Shown here in pieces: positions 1-6,880 of a stretch of 52,852 nt of DNA; the first letter of the stretch is position 1, and each line of letters starts with the position of its first letter. A program made the position numbers and the translations under genes. The notes beneath the pieces were generated by a model. The model saw only the letters and a program-made list of their open reading frames with translations. It was not told the origin of the DNA and ran no database searches. This DNA is from JAWLGJ01 sp041685145 (GTDB taxonomy: Bacteria > Pseudomonadota > Alphaproteobacteria > Rhodospirillales > Magnetospirillaceae), in NCBI GenBank assembly GCA_041685145.1, contig JAWLGJ010000021.1:1-52852 (forward strand), in the 5' to 3' direction.

Positions 1-2
1 AG

Positions 3-245
3 ATCCTCGCCCTCGATCACGCCGACAGGCTGTTGAGCGCCACCATCGTCATGACCGCCGCGCGCCCGCTGCTCGAGCGCGGGCGGATCGCCGACATGCT
101 GCCGCGGCTGCTCGCGCGCCCCGAAACCCTCGACGAGGCGCAGGACAACTGGGTCGCGGGCCACGCCTCCTTCGGCTCGCCCGGCTTTCCCGTGGCCGAA
201 GAGGACATCCGCGCCGAAGCCCGCCTCGCCTGGGCGCGCAGCGCC
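3..245 (+). other. alpha/beta-hydrolase-like coding segment joined to rpsB
   Basis: The translated segment begins LALDHADRLLSATIVMTAA and continues with a WVAGHASFGSPGFPVAEEDI stretch and an R-x-ARLAWARSADPEG ending. This resembles the region after the nucleophile elbow of alpha/beta-fold hydrolases (LALDHPDRV-LSLTSIMT, then IGSPGFP-DE and R-A-DPEG). It is in the same frame as the S2 tail, and the switch occurs at DPEG, a tetrapeptide both families could carry at that point, so the DNA of that codon run may have served as a microhomology. The family assignment is from memory of the fold's sequence pattern. Confidence 0.5.
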
Positions 246-554
246 GACCCCGAAGGCATCAACCATCCGGTGCCGGGCAACGACGACGCCATCCGCGCCA
301 TCAATCTCTACTGCGAGATGATGTCGGGCGCCGTGCTCGACGGCATTCAGGCCGAGATGACCCGCGCGGGCATCGATGTCGGCGCCGTCTCGCAGCCGGC
401 CGAGGCGGTGCCGGCGGAGAGCGAGGCGGAGGCGGAGCCCGCGACGGACGCCGCCGAGCCGCAGGCCGCCGCCGAACCGGCGCCGGAAGCGGAGGCGGCG
501 GCCGCGCCGCCGGCCGCCGAGGAGCCGTCGGGCGACGCCGGCGAGGCGCGCTAG
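3..554 (+). CDS. rpsB: 30S ribosomal protein S2, C-terminal part, fused in frame to foreign sequence (5' incomplete)
   Basis: The reading frame is open from the first bases of the window to TAG at 552-554. From about base 246 it encodes the end of ribosomal protein S2: DPEGINHPVPGNDDAIRAI followed by NLYCEMMSGAVLDGIQAEM is the family's C-terminal signature. An Ala/Glu/Pro-rich tail of about 65 residues follows, as is common in alphaproteobacterial S2. The position directly before tsf is the canonical one. The part before base 246 does not match S2, where a run like KLGIPVVAVVDTN is expected, and looks instead like an alpha/beta hydrolase. The S2 identity of the 3' half is secure. The full ORF as drawn is probably not a working ribosomal protein, and could reflect an assembly join or a real recombination. 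Confidence 0.8.
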   Translation: MLALDHADRLLSATIVMTAARPLLERGRIADMLPRLLARPETLDEAQDNWVAGHASFGSPGFPVAEEDIRAEARLAWARSADPEGINHPVPGNDDAIRAINLYCEMMSGAVLDGIQAEMTRAGIDVGAVSQPAEAVPAESEAEAEPATDAAEPQAAAEPAPEAEAAAAPPAAEEPSGDAGEAR

Positions 555-574
555 TCCGCCGCGAGGAACACGCG

Positions 575-600
575 ACGGCGGCGGCCCCAGCCGCCGCCGT
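575..600 (+). terminator. strong hairpin between rpsB and tsf (attenuator-like)
   Basis: An 11-bp perfect stem (ACGGCGGCGGC at 575-585, GCCGCCGCCGT at 590-600) closes on a 4-base loop. It is followed by TTCGCTT, not a true U-tract. It sits 20 bases after the rpsB stop and 39 bases before tsf, so partial termination or mRNA processing that lowers tsf relative to rpsB is more likely than full termination. Confidence 0.45.
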
Positions 601-639
601 TCGCTTGATGAGACACTCTGCCGAGGAAAGAGGAAAACT

Positions 640-1569
640 ATGGCCGAGATCACCGCCTCCCTGGTCAAGGAACTGCGCGAGAAGACCGGCGCGGGCATGA
701 TGGACTGCAAGAAGGCGCTGACCGAAACCGGCGGCGACATGGAGGCCGCCGTTGACTGGCTGCGCAAGAAGGGCCTTTCCCAGGCGGCCAAGAAGGCCGG
801 CCGCGTCGCCGCCGAGGGGCTGGTGGGCGTTGCCACGGCGGGCGCCTCGGGCGTCGTCGTCGAGGTCAATGCCGAGACCGACTTCGTCGCCCGCAACGAG
901 AACTTCCAGGACTTCGTGACCAAGGTGGTGGCCCTGGCCCTGGAGAAGGGCGCCGGGGACGTCGAGGCGCTGAAGGCCGCGGCCTATCCCGATACCGGGC
1001 GCAGCGTCGAGGAAGAGCTGACCCACCAGATCGCCACCATCGGCGAGAACATGAACCTGCGCCGCGCGGCGCGGCTGGCGGTCGGCAACGGCGTCGTCGC
1101 CTCCTATGTGCACAATCAGGCGGTGCCGGGGCTGGGCAAGATTGGCGTGCTGGTGGGCCTCGAATCCACCGGCGACGCCGGCAAGCTGGCCGAGTTCGGC
1201 CGCCAGATCGCCATGCATGTCGCCGCCGCCAGCCCGCAGTATCTGCGCGTCGAGGACGTCGACGCGGCGGCGCTGGAGCGCGAGCGCCAAGTGCTGCGCG
1301 AGCAGGCGCTGGCTTCGGGCAAGCCCGAAGAGATCGTCGACAAGATGGTCGAGGGCCGCCTGCGCAAGTTCTATGAAGAGGTGGTGCTGACCGAGCAGAT
1401 CTATGTCATCGACGGCGAAAGCAAGGTCGGCAAGGCCGTCGAGGGCATGGCCAAGGAGCTGGGCGCTCCGGTGGCGCTGACCGGCTTCGTGCGCTTCGGT
1501 CTCGGTGAGGGGGTCGAGAAGGAGGAAAAGGACTTCGCCAGCGAGGTCCAGGCCCAGCTCGGCCGCTGA
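640..1569 (+). CDS. tsf: translation elongation factor Ts
   Basis: EF-Ts is the cytoplasmic nucleotide-exchange factor that releases GDP from EF-Tu. The 309-residue product has the N-terminal UBA-like domain with LREKTGAGMMDCKKALTE (residues about 11-28), and the signature EVNAETDFVARNENFQ near residue 75-90, followed by the dimerisation core. Length is typical. The start is ATG at 640 because the N-terminus MAEITASLVKELREKTG fits the family and AGAGGAA lies just upstream; the frame is open further upstream, but that sequence is low-complexity Arg/Pro and not conserved. It follows rpsB, as in most bacteria. Confidence 0.98.
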   Translation: MAEITASLVKELREKTGAGMMDCKKALTETGGDMEAAVDWLRKKGLSQAAKKAGRVAAEGLVGVATAGASGVVVEVNAETDFVARNENFQDFVTKVVALALEKGAGDVEALKAAAYPDTGRSVEEELTHQIATIGENMNLRRAARLAVGNGVVASYVHNQAVPGLGKIGVLVGLESTGDAGKLAEFGRQIAMHVAAASPQYLRVEDVDAAALERERQVLREQALASGKPEEIVDKMVEGRLRKFYEEVVLTEQIYVIDGESKVGKAVEGMAKELGAPVALTGFVRFGLGEGVEKEEKDFASEVQAQLGR

Positions 1570-1637
1570 CGATCAAGGCCGGTCCTGGCCGGGGGCGGCA
1601 CCCTGTGCCGCCACCCGGACCGGCGGGAGGCAAAGCG

Positions 1638-2375
1638 ATGTCAAACGGCGACAGCACGGCGTACCGCTACCGTCGCATCCTCCTCAAGCTCTCCGGCGAG
1701 GGCCTGATGGGCGAGCGCGAATACGGCCTCGACCCGGCCATGCTCGACCGCGTCGCCCGCGAAATCCGCAAGGTGCATGTCGACGGCGTCCAGGTGTGCC
1801 TGGTGATCGGCGGCGGCAACATCTTCCGCGGCGTCTCCGGGGCGGCCACCGGCATGGACCGCACCAGCGCCGACTATATGGGGATGCTGGCCACGGTGAT
1901 TAACGCGCTGGCCGTGCAGGCGGCGCTGGAAAAGGCCGGCGTGCCGACGCGGGTGCAGTCGGCGATCCAGATGGCGGCGGTCTGCGAATCCTATATCCGT
2001 CGCCGCGCCATCCGGCACATGGAGAAGGGCCGGGTGGTGATTTTCGCCGCCGGCACCGGCAACCCCTTCTTCACCACCGACACCGCCGCCGCCCTGCGGG
2101 CGGTGGAGATGAACTGCGACGCCGTGCTCAAGGCGACGCAGGTGGACGGCGTCTATTCCGCCGACCCCCTGCGCGAGCCCGATGCCGTCCGCTACGACAG
2201 CCTCACCTTCCGCGATGTGCTCACCCGGGACTTGAAGGTGATGGACGCCGCGGCCATTACCCTATGTCGCGAGAACGATATTCCGATTCTCGTCTTTTCC
2301 CTGCACACTGAGGGCGCCCTCGCCGAGGTGCTGGCGGGGCGGGGACGCTACACCGTCATTGACAAGGGGGAGTGA
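1638..2375 (+). CDS. pyrH: uridylate kinase (UMP kinase)
   Basis: Phosphorylates UMP to UDP with ATP in pyrimidine nucleotide synthesis; bacterial hexameric enzyme of the amino-acid-kinase fold. The 245-residue product shows RRILLKLSGEGLMG (ATP-binding start), VIGGGNIFRG, FAAGTGNPFFTTDTAAALRA and KATQVDGVYSADP, all hallmark PyrH segments. ATG at 1638 is preferred because GGGAGG lies at 1625-1630; an in-frame GTG at 1605 would add eleven non-conserved residues. It sits between tsf and frr with a 6-base gap to frr, the usual arrangement. Confidence 0.98.
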   Translation: MSNGDSTAYRYRRILLKLSGEGLMGEREYGLDPAMLDRVAREIRKVHVDGVQVCLVIGGGNIFRGVSGAATGMDRTSADYMGMLATVINALAVQAALEKAGVPTRVQSAIQMAAVCESYIRRRAIRHMEKGRVVIFAAGTGNPFFTTDTAAALRAVEMNCDAVLKATQVDGVYSADPLREPDAVRYDSLTFRDVLTRDLKVMDAAAITLCRENDIPILVFSLHTEGALAEVLAGRGRYTVIDKGE

Positions 2376-2381
2376 GCGGCC

Positions 2382-2954
2382 ATGTCGTCGTTTGACAATT
2401 ACAAGGACCTCAAGAAGGACGTCAGGCGCCGCATGGAGAGCGCCGTCGAGGTGTTGAAGAAGGAATTCGCCGGCCTGCGCACCGGCCGCGCCGCCACCAG
2501 CCTGCTGGAACCCATCACCGTCGAAGCCTATGGCGCCGTCATGCCGCTGAGCCAGGTTGGCAATATCGGCGTGCCCGAGCCGCGGATGCTGACGGTGCAG
2601 GTGTGGGACAAGTCGGTGGTCAAGCAGGTCGAGAAGGCGATCCGCGATTCCGGCCTGGGCCTCAACCCGCAGACCGAGGGGCAGGTGATCCGCGTGCCCA
2701 TCCCGGCGCTGACCGAGGAACGCCGCCAGGAGCTGACCAAGGTCGCCGGGCGCTACGCCGAACAGGCGCGGGTGTCGGTGCGCAACGTGCGCCGCGACGG
2801 CATGGACCAGCTCAAGCGCATGGAGAAGGACAACCTGGTCTCGCAGGACGAGCATCGCCAGTACTCGGCCGAACTTCAGTCCCTGACCGACGAGATGATC
2901 AAGCGCATCGACGAAACGCTGGAGCACAAGGACAAGGAAATCATGCAGGTCTAG
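2382..2954 (+). CDS. frr: ribosome recycling factor
   Basis: RRF splits the post-termination ribosome together with EF-G. The 190-residue product is close to the usual 185. It shows the family pattern from the N-terminal helix (KDVRRRMESAVEVLKKEFAG) through LRTGRAATSLLEPITVEAYG and VRNVRRDGMDQLKRMEKDN to the closing helix. ATG at 2382 follows pyrH by six bases, indicating co-transcription and possibly coupled translation. Confidence 0.98.
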   Translation: MSSFDNYKDLKKDVRRRMESAVEVLKKEFAGLRTGRAATSLLEPITVEAYGAVMPLSQVGNIGVPEPRMLTVQVWDKSVVKQVEKAIRDSGLGLNPQTEGQVIRVPIPALTEERRQELTKVAGRYAEQARVSVRNVRRDGMDQLKRMEKDNLVSQDEHRQYSAELQSLTDEMIKRIDETLEHKDKEIMQV

Positions 2955-2959
2955 CCCGG

Positions 2960-3697
2960 ATGGATTCCCTTGCCTCCCGCTCCGCCGCCGTCCCATCGGC
3001 GCCCCTGCATGTCGCCGTCATCATGGACGGCAACGGGCGCTGGGCGGCGCGTCGCGGCCTGCCGCGCGTCGCCGGCCACAAGCAGGGCGTCGAGGCGGTG
3101 CGGCGGACGGTGCAGGCCGCCGCCGATCTGGGCATTCCCTATCTGACGCTGTTCGCGTTCTCGGCCGAGAACTGGCGGCGGCCGCCGCCGGAGGTCGAGG
3201 CGCTGATGGGCCTGCTGCGCAAGTATCTGCGCCGCGAGGTCGCGGAACTGCACCGCGAGGGGGTGCGGCTGCGCTTCATCGGCCAGCGGCCGGGGCTGCC
3301 ACGGGACATCGCGGCGCTGATGGAGGAGAGCGAGGCCCTCACCGCCGGCAATACGCGGCTGGTGCTGACCATCGCGCTGAACTACGGCGGCCGCCAGGAA
3401 ATCGTCGCCGCCACGCGGCGGCTGGCGCGCGAGGCGGCGGCCGGCCGGCTGGATCCCGAGGCCATCGACGAGGCGGCCTTCGAGGCGGCAACCTCCAGCC
3501 CGGAGGTGCCCCCGCCCGACGTCGTCATCCGCACCAGCGGTGAGCAGCGGGTGAGCAATTTCCTGTTGTGGCAGGTGGCCTACAGCGAATTCGTCTTCCT
3601 TGACACGCTGTGGCCGGATTTCTCGCGCGCGGATCTGGAGGCGGCGATCCGCGACTATCAGGCGCGCGAGCGCCGCTTCGGCGCCGCGCACGCCTGA
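2960..3697 (+). CDS. uppS: polyprenyl diphosphate synthase (undecaprenyl-PP synthase type)
   Basis: cis-Prenyltransferase that builds undecaprenyl diphosphate, the lipid carrier for peptidoglycan and O-antigen. The 245-residue product carries HVAVIMDGNGRWA (catalytic Asp and diphosphate-binding Gly-Asn-Gly-Arg), FSAENWRRP, LNYGGRQEIV and the closing signature RTSGEQRVSNFLLWQ plus YSEFVFLDTLWPDF. ATG at 2960 lies five bases after the frr stop; the frame continues upstream through frr but has no family similarity there. It is followed by cdsA after eight bases. Confidence 0.97.
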   Translation: MDSLASRSAAVPSAPLHVAVIMDGNGRWAARRGLPRVAGHKQGVEAVRRTVQAAADLGIPYLTLFAFSAENWRRPPPEVEALMGLLRKYLRREVAELHREGVRLRFIGQRPGLPRDIAALMEESEALTAGNTRLVLTIALNYGGRQEIVAATRRLAREAAAGRLDPEAIDEAAFEAATSSPEVPPPDVVIRTSGEQRVSNFLLWQVAYSEFVFLDTLWPDFSRADLEAAIRDYQARERRFGAAHA

Positions 3698-3705
3698 GCC
3701 TGCCG

Positions 3706-4494
3706 ATGCTGCACATTCGCCTGCTGTCCGCCCTCGTGCTCATCCCCCCGGTGCTGGCCGCCGCGTGGTTCGGCGGGCTGTTCTTCACCCTTCTCGTGGC
3801 CGCCGTCACCGTGTTGATGGCGTGGGAGTGGGAGCGCCTGTGCGGCGACACCGCCGGCCTCAGCGCCGGCATCGTCGGCGCCGTCGGCGCGGTGTCGGCC
3901 GTGGTGGCGGCGTCGCAGCCCCTGTGGGCGCTGGCGGCGCTGGCCCTGGCGGCGGCGCTGGTGGCGGTCGAGCGGCGCCGGCGCGACCTGCCGCGGCCGT
4001 TGTGGGTGGCGGCGGGGGCGCTGTATGTGGGCGTGCCGGTGGCCGCCCTGGTGTGGCTGCGCGCCGACGCCGCCCTGGGGCGCGAGGCGCTGTTGTGGCT
4101 GCTGGCCCTGGTGTGGGCCACCGACACCGGCGCCTATGTCGCCGGGCGCACCATCGGCGGCCCGCGCCTGGCGCCGCGGATCAGCCCCAAGAAGACCTGG
4201 GCCGGCCTGCTGGGCGGCATGGCCGCGGCGGCGGCGGTGGGGGCGGCCTTCGCCGCCGCCGGTTCCGGCCTGGGCGGCGCCGCCGCGCTGGCGGGCCTGA
4301 GCGCGGCGCTGGCGGTGGTGGCGCAGGCGGGTGACCTTGCCGAGTCGGCGGTCAAACGCCATTTCGGCATAAAGGATTCCGGCGCTATAATCCCCGGGCA
4401 TGGCGGATTGTTCGACCGACTCGACGGACTCCTCGCCGCGGCCCCGGTGGTGGCGGTAGTGATGGCGCTGGGCGCGTTTCCGGTGGGCCGATGA
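3706..4494 (+). CDS. cdsA: phosphatidate cytidylyltransferase (CDP-diglyceride synthase)
   Basis: Integral membrane enzyme making CDP-diacylglycerol from CTP and phosphatidate, the branch point of phospholipid synthesis. The 262-residue product is a run of hydrophobic helices that ends with the CdsA signature SAVKRHFGIKDSGAIIPGHG, including the conserved K-D and H-G-G-L-x-D-R-x-D (about residues 212-240). ATG at 3706 begins MLHIRLLSALVLIPP, a typical CdsA opening. Its TGA overlaps the ATG of dxr (ATGA at 4491-4494), so the two are translationally coupled. Confidence 0.96.
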   Translation: MLHIRLLSALVLIPPVLAAAWFGGLFFTLLVAAVTVLMAWEWERLCGDTAGLSAGIVGAVGAVSAVVAASQPLWALAALALAAALVAVERRRRDLPRPLWVAAGALYVGVPVAALVWLRADAALGREALLWLLALVWATDTGAYVAGRTIGGPRLAPRISPKKTWAGLLGGMAAAAAVGAAFAAAGSGLGGAAALAGLSAALAVVAQAGDLAESAVKRHFGIKDSGAIIPGHGGLFDRLDGLLAAAPVVAVVMALGAFPVGR

Positions 4495-5699
4495 CCAGGG
4501 TGTTGCCCGAACCGATCACAGCCACCGTGGCGCCGCCGGCGCCGCGGCGGGTAACGGTGTTGGGCTCCACCGGCTCGATCGGCTGCAACACCGTCGAACT
4601 GCTGCTTGCCGACCCCGGCCGGTACGAGGTCGAGGCGCTGACCGCCAACCGCAACGTCGTCGCGCTGGCCGAACAGGCGCGGCGGCTGCGCGCGCGGCTG
4701 GCGGTGGTGGCCGATCCCTCCCGTTACGGCGACCTGAAGGAAGCCCTCGCCGGCTCCGGCATCGAGGCGGCGGCCGGCCCAGCGGCGGTCATCGAGGCGG
4801 CGGCACGGCCGGCGGATTGGGTGATGTCGGCGATCGTCGGCGCCGCCGGATTGGAGCCGACGCTGGCGGCGGCGGCGCGCGGCGCGGTGGTGGCGCTCGC
4901 CAACAAGGAAACCCTGGTCTGCGCCGGGGCGTTGATGATGGCCGAGGTGCGGCGCCACAAGGCGACGCTGCTGCCGGTGGACTCCGAGCACAGCGCCATC
5001 TTTCAGGTGTTCGACGCCGAACAGCCCGATCAGGTCGAGCGCATCATCCTCACCGCCTCGGGCGGGCCGTTCCGCACCCTCGACCGCGCCGCGATGGCGC
5101 GGGTCACCCCGGACGAGGCGGTGGCGCACCCCAACTGGGACATGGGCGCCAAGATCTCGGTCGATTCCGCCACCATGATGAACAAGGGCCTGGAACTCAT
5201 CGAGGCCCATCACCTCTTCGGCCTGCCGGACGAGCGCATCGACATCATGGTGCACCCGCAGTCGGTGGTGCACAGCATGGTCGCCTATGGCGACGGCTCG
5301 GTGCTGGCGCAGATGGGCAGCCCCGACATGCGCACCCCCATCGCCTATGCCCTGGGCTGGCCCCGGCGCATTCCGGCGGCGGCGCGGCGGCTCGACCTGC
5401 TGGCCCTGGGCAGCCTGACCTTCGAGGCCCCCGACGAGGCCCGCTTCCCGGCCCTGCGCCTGGCGCGCCAGGCCTTGCGGCGCGGCGGGGCCGCCCCCAC
5501 TATTCTGAATGCCGCCAACGAGGTGGCGGTGCAGGCTTTTCTGGATCGGCGCATCGGCTTCCTGGACATCGCGGCGGCGGTGGAGCGTACTCTCCAGCGG
5601 CTTGAGGCCGCCCCGCTGACGCGGCTGGAGGACGTCATCGCCGTCGACGCCGAGGCCCGCGCCCTCTGCGGCGAGGCCGTGGCGGCGCTGGACGTTTAG
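4491..5699 (+). CDS. dxr: 1-deoxy-D-xylulose 5-phosphate reductoisomerase
   Basis: Second step of the MEP isoprenoid pathway: NADPH-dependent rearrangement of DXP to MEP. The 402-residue product has the Rossmann start VTVLGSTGSIGCNTVELL (about residues 22-39), ANKETLVCAG, the metal- and substrate-binding DSEHSAIFQ segment, and NWDMGAKISVDSATMMNKGL. Length is normal. It overlaps cdsA by four bases. It feeds uppS upstream and the hopanoid genes at 19-22 kb, which use the same isoprenoid pool. Confidence 0.97.
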   Translation: MTRVLPEPITATVAPPAPRRVTVLGSTGSIGCNTVELLLADPGRYEVEALTANRNVVALAEQARRLRARLAVVADPSRYGDLKEALAGSGIEAAAGPAAVIEAAARPADWVMSAIVGAAGLEPTLAAAARGAVVALANKETLVCAGALMMAEVRRHKATLLPVDSEHSAIFQVFDAEQPDQVERIILTASGGPFRTLDRAAMARVTPDEAVAHPNWDMGAKISVDSATMMNKGLELIEAHHLFGLPDERIDIMVHPQSVVHSMVAYGDGSVLAQMGSPDMRTPIAYALGWPRRIPAAARRLDLLALGSLTFEAPDEARFPALRLARQALRRGGAAPTILNAANEVAVQAFLDRRIGFLDIAAAVERTLQRLEAAPLTRLEDVIAVDAEARALCGEAVAALDV

Positions 5700-5707
5700 G
5701 ACGACGC

Positions 5708-6847
5708 ATGATCGAGTTTCTTTCCGGCTTCTGGTACTACATCGTCATTTTCCTCGTCGTCCTGACCATCGTGGTCTTCGTCCATGAACTGGGCCACTAC
5801 CTGGTGGCGCGCGCCAACGGCGTGCGCGTCGAGGTCTTCTCGGTCGGCTTCGGCAAGGAATTGTGGGGCTGGAACGCGCCCTCGGGCACCCGCTGGCGCA
5901 TCAGCATGTTGCCGCTGGGCGGCTATGTGAAGATGTACGGCGAGGGCCTTGCCGACGACGGCGAGGAGGGCGCCGCCGACATCGCGCCCGAGGACCGCGC
6001 CGTTTCGTTCAAGCACAAGACGGTGTGGCAGCGTTCGGCCATCGTCGTGGCGGGCCCCGCCGCCAATTTCGTCTTCGGCATCCTGCTGATGGCGGCGATG
6101 TTCCTGATCTGGGGCCAGCCGCGCATCGACGCCACCATCCACGAAGTGCAGCCGGAGTCCCCCGCCGCCGTTGCCGGCCTGCAGGCCGGCGACCGCATCG
6201 TCGCGGTCAACGGCCGCGAGGTGGACAGCTTCCAGGACATCCAGCAGATTGTCCGCCTCGCCATCGGCGAGACCCTGGAGATCGCGGTGGAGCGCGACGG
6301 CGCCCGCGTCGTCGTCTCGGCCACCCCGGAAATGCGGGAGTTGACCGACCCCCTGGGCAACTCCTACCGGGCGCCGGTGCTGGGCGTGGTCGCCGATCCG
6401 CAGGGCTATCAGGTGGTCAGCCACAACCCCGCCACCGCCCTGGTCAGCGCGGTGCGCGAGACCGGCGTCATGATCGGCACCACCATGCGGGCGCTGGGCC
6501 AGATGGTCACCGGCACCCGCGACACCGACGAACTCGGCGGCCCCATCCGCATCGCCAAGGGGGCCGGGCAGGCGGCGCAACTGGGACTGGCCAGTGTCGT
6601 CTTTTACATGATTCTGATTTCGATCAATCTTGGCTTGATAAATCTCTTCCCCATTCCGCTCCTCGACGGTGGTCACCTCGCCTATTACGCGGTCGAGGCG
6701 GTGCGGGGGCGCCCCTTGGGGCCTGTCGCGCAAGAATACGGTTTTCGGATCGGCCTGTTTCTGGTATTCGCCTTGATGATCTTCGCGACCCGGAACGACC
6801 TGGTCGATCTCGAGGTCTGGGATTTTTTGAAGCGGCTGACATCCTAG
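5708..6847 (+). CDS. rseP: site-2 intramembrane zinc metalloprotease (RseP/MmpA family)
   Basis: M50 inner-membrane protease that cuts anti-sigma factors or signal-peptide remnants inside the bilayer. The 379-residue product has the zinc motif HELGH at residues 26-30 in the first membrane helix, a PDZ domain at roughly residues 125-205 (around VAGLQAGDRIVAVNG), and the third metal-ligand motif NLFPIPLLDGGH near residue 317. Family members carry one or two PDZ domains; one is evident here. It starts eight bases after dxr. The target anti-sigma factor cannot be told from this window. Confidence 0.95.
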   Translation: MIEFLSGFWYYIVIFLVVLTIVVFVHELGHYLVARANGVRVEVFSVGFGKELWGWNAPSGTRWRISMLPLGGYVKMYGEGLADDGEEGAADIAPEDRAVSFKHKTVWQRSAIVVAGPAANFVFGILLMAAMFLIWGQPRIDATIHEVQPESPAAVAGLQAGDRIVAVNGREVDSFQDIQQIVRLAIGETLEIAVERDGARVVVSATPEMRELTDPLGNSYRAPVLGVVADPQGYQVVSHNPATALVSAVRETGVMIGTTMRALGQMVTGTRDTDELGGPIRIAKGAGQAAQLGLASVVFYMILISINLGLINLFPIPLLDGGHLAYYAVEAVRGRPLGPVAQEYGFRIGLFLVFALMIFATRNDLVDLEVWDFLKRLTS

Positions 6848-6880
6848 ACCTCGGCGCGACTTGCATCAGGGGGGAAGCAC

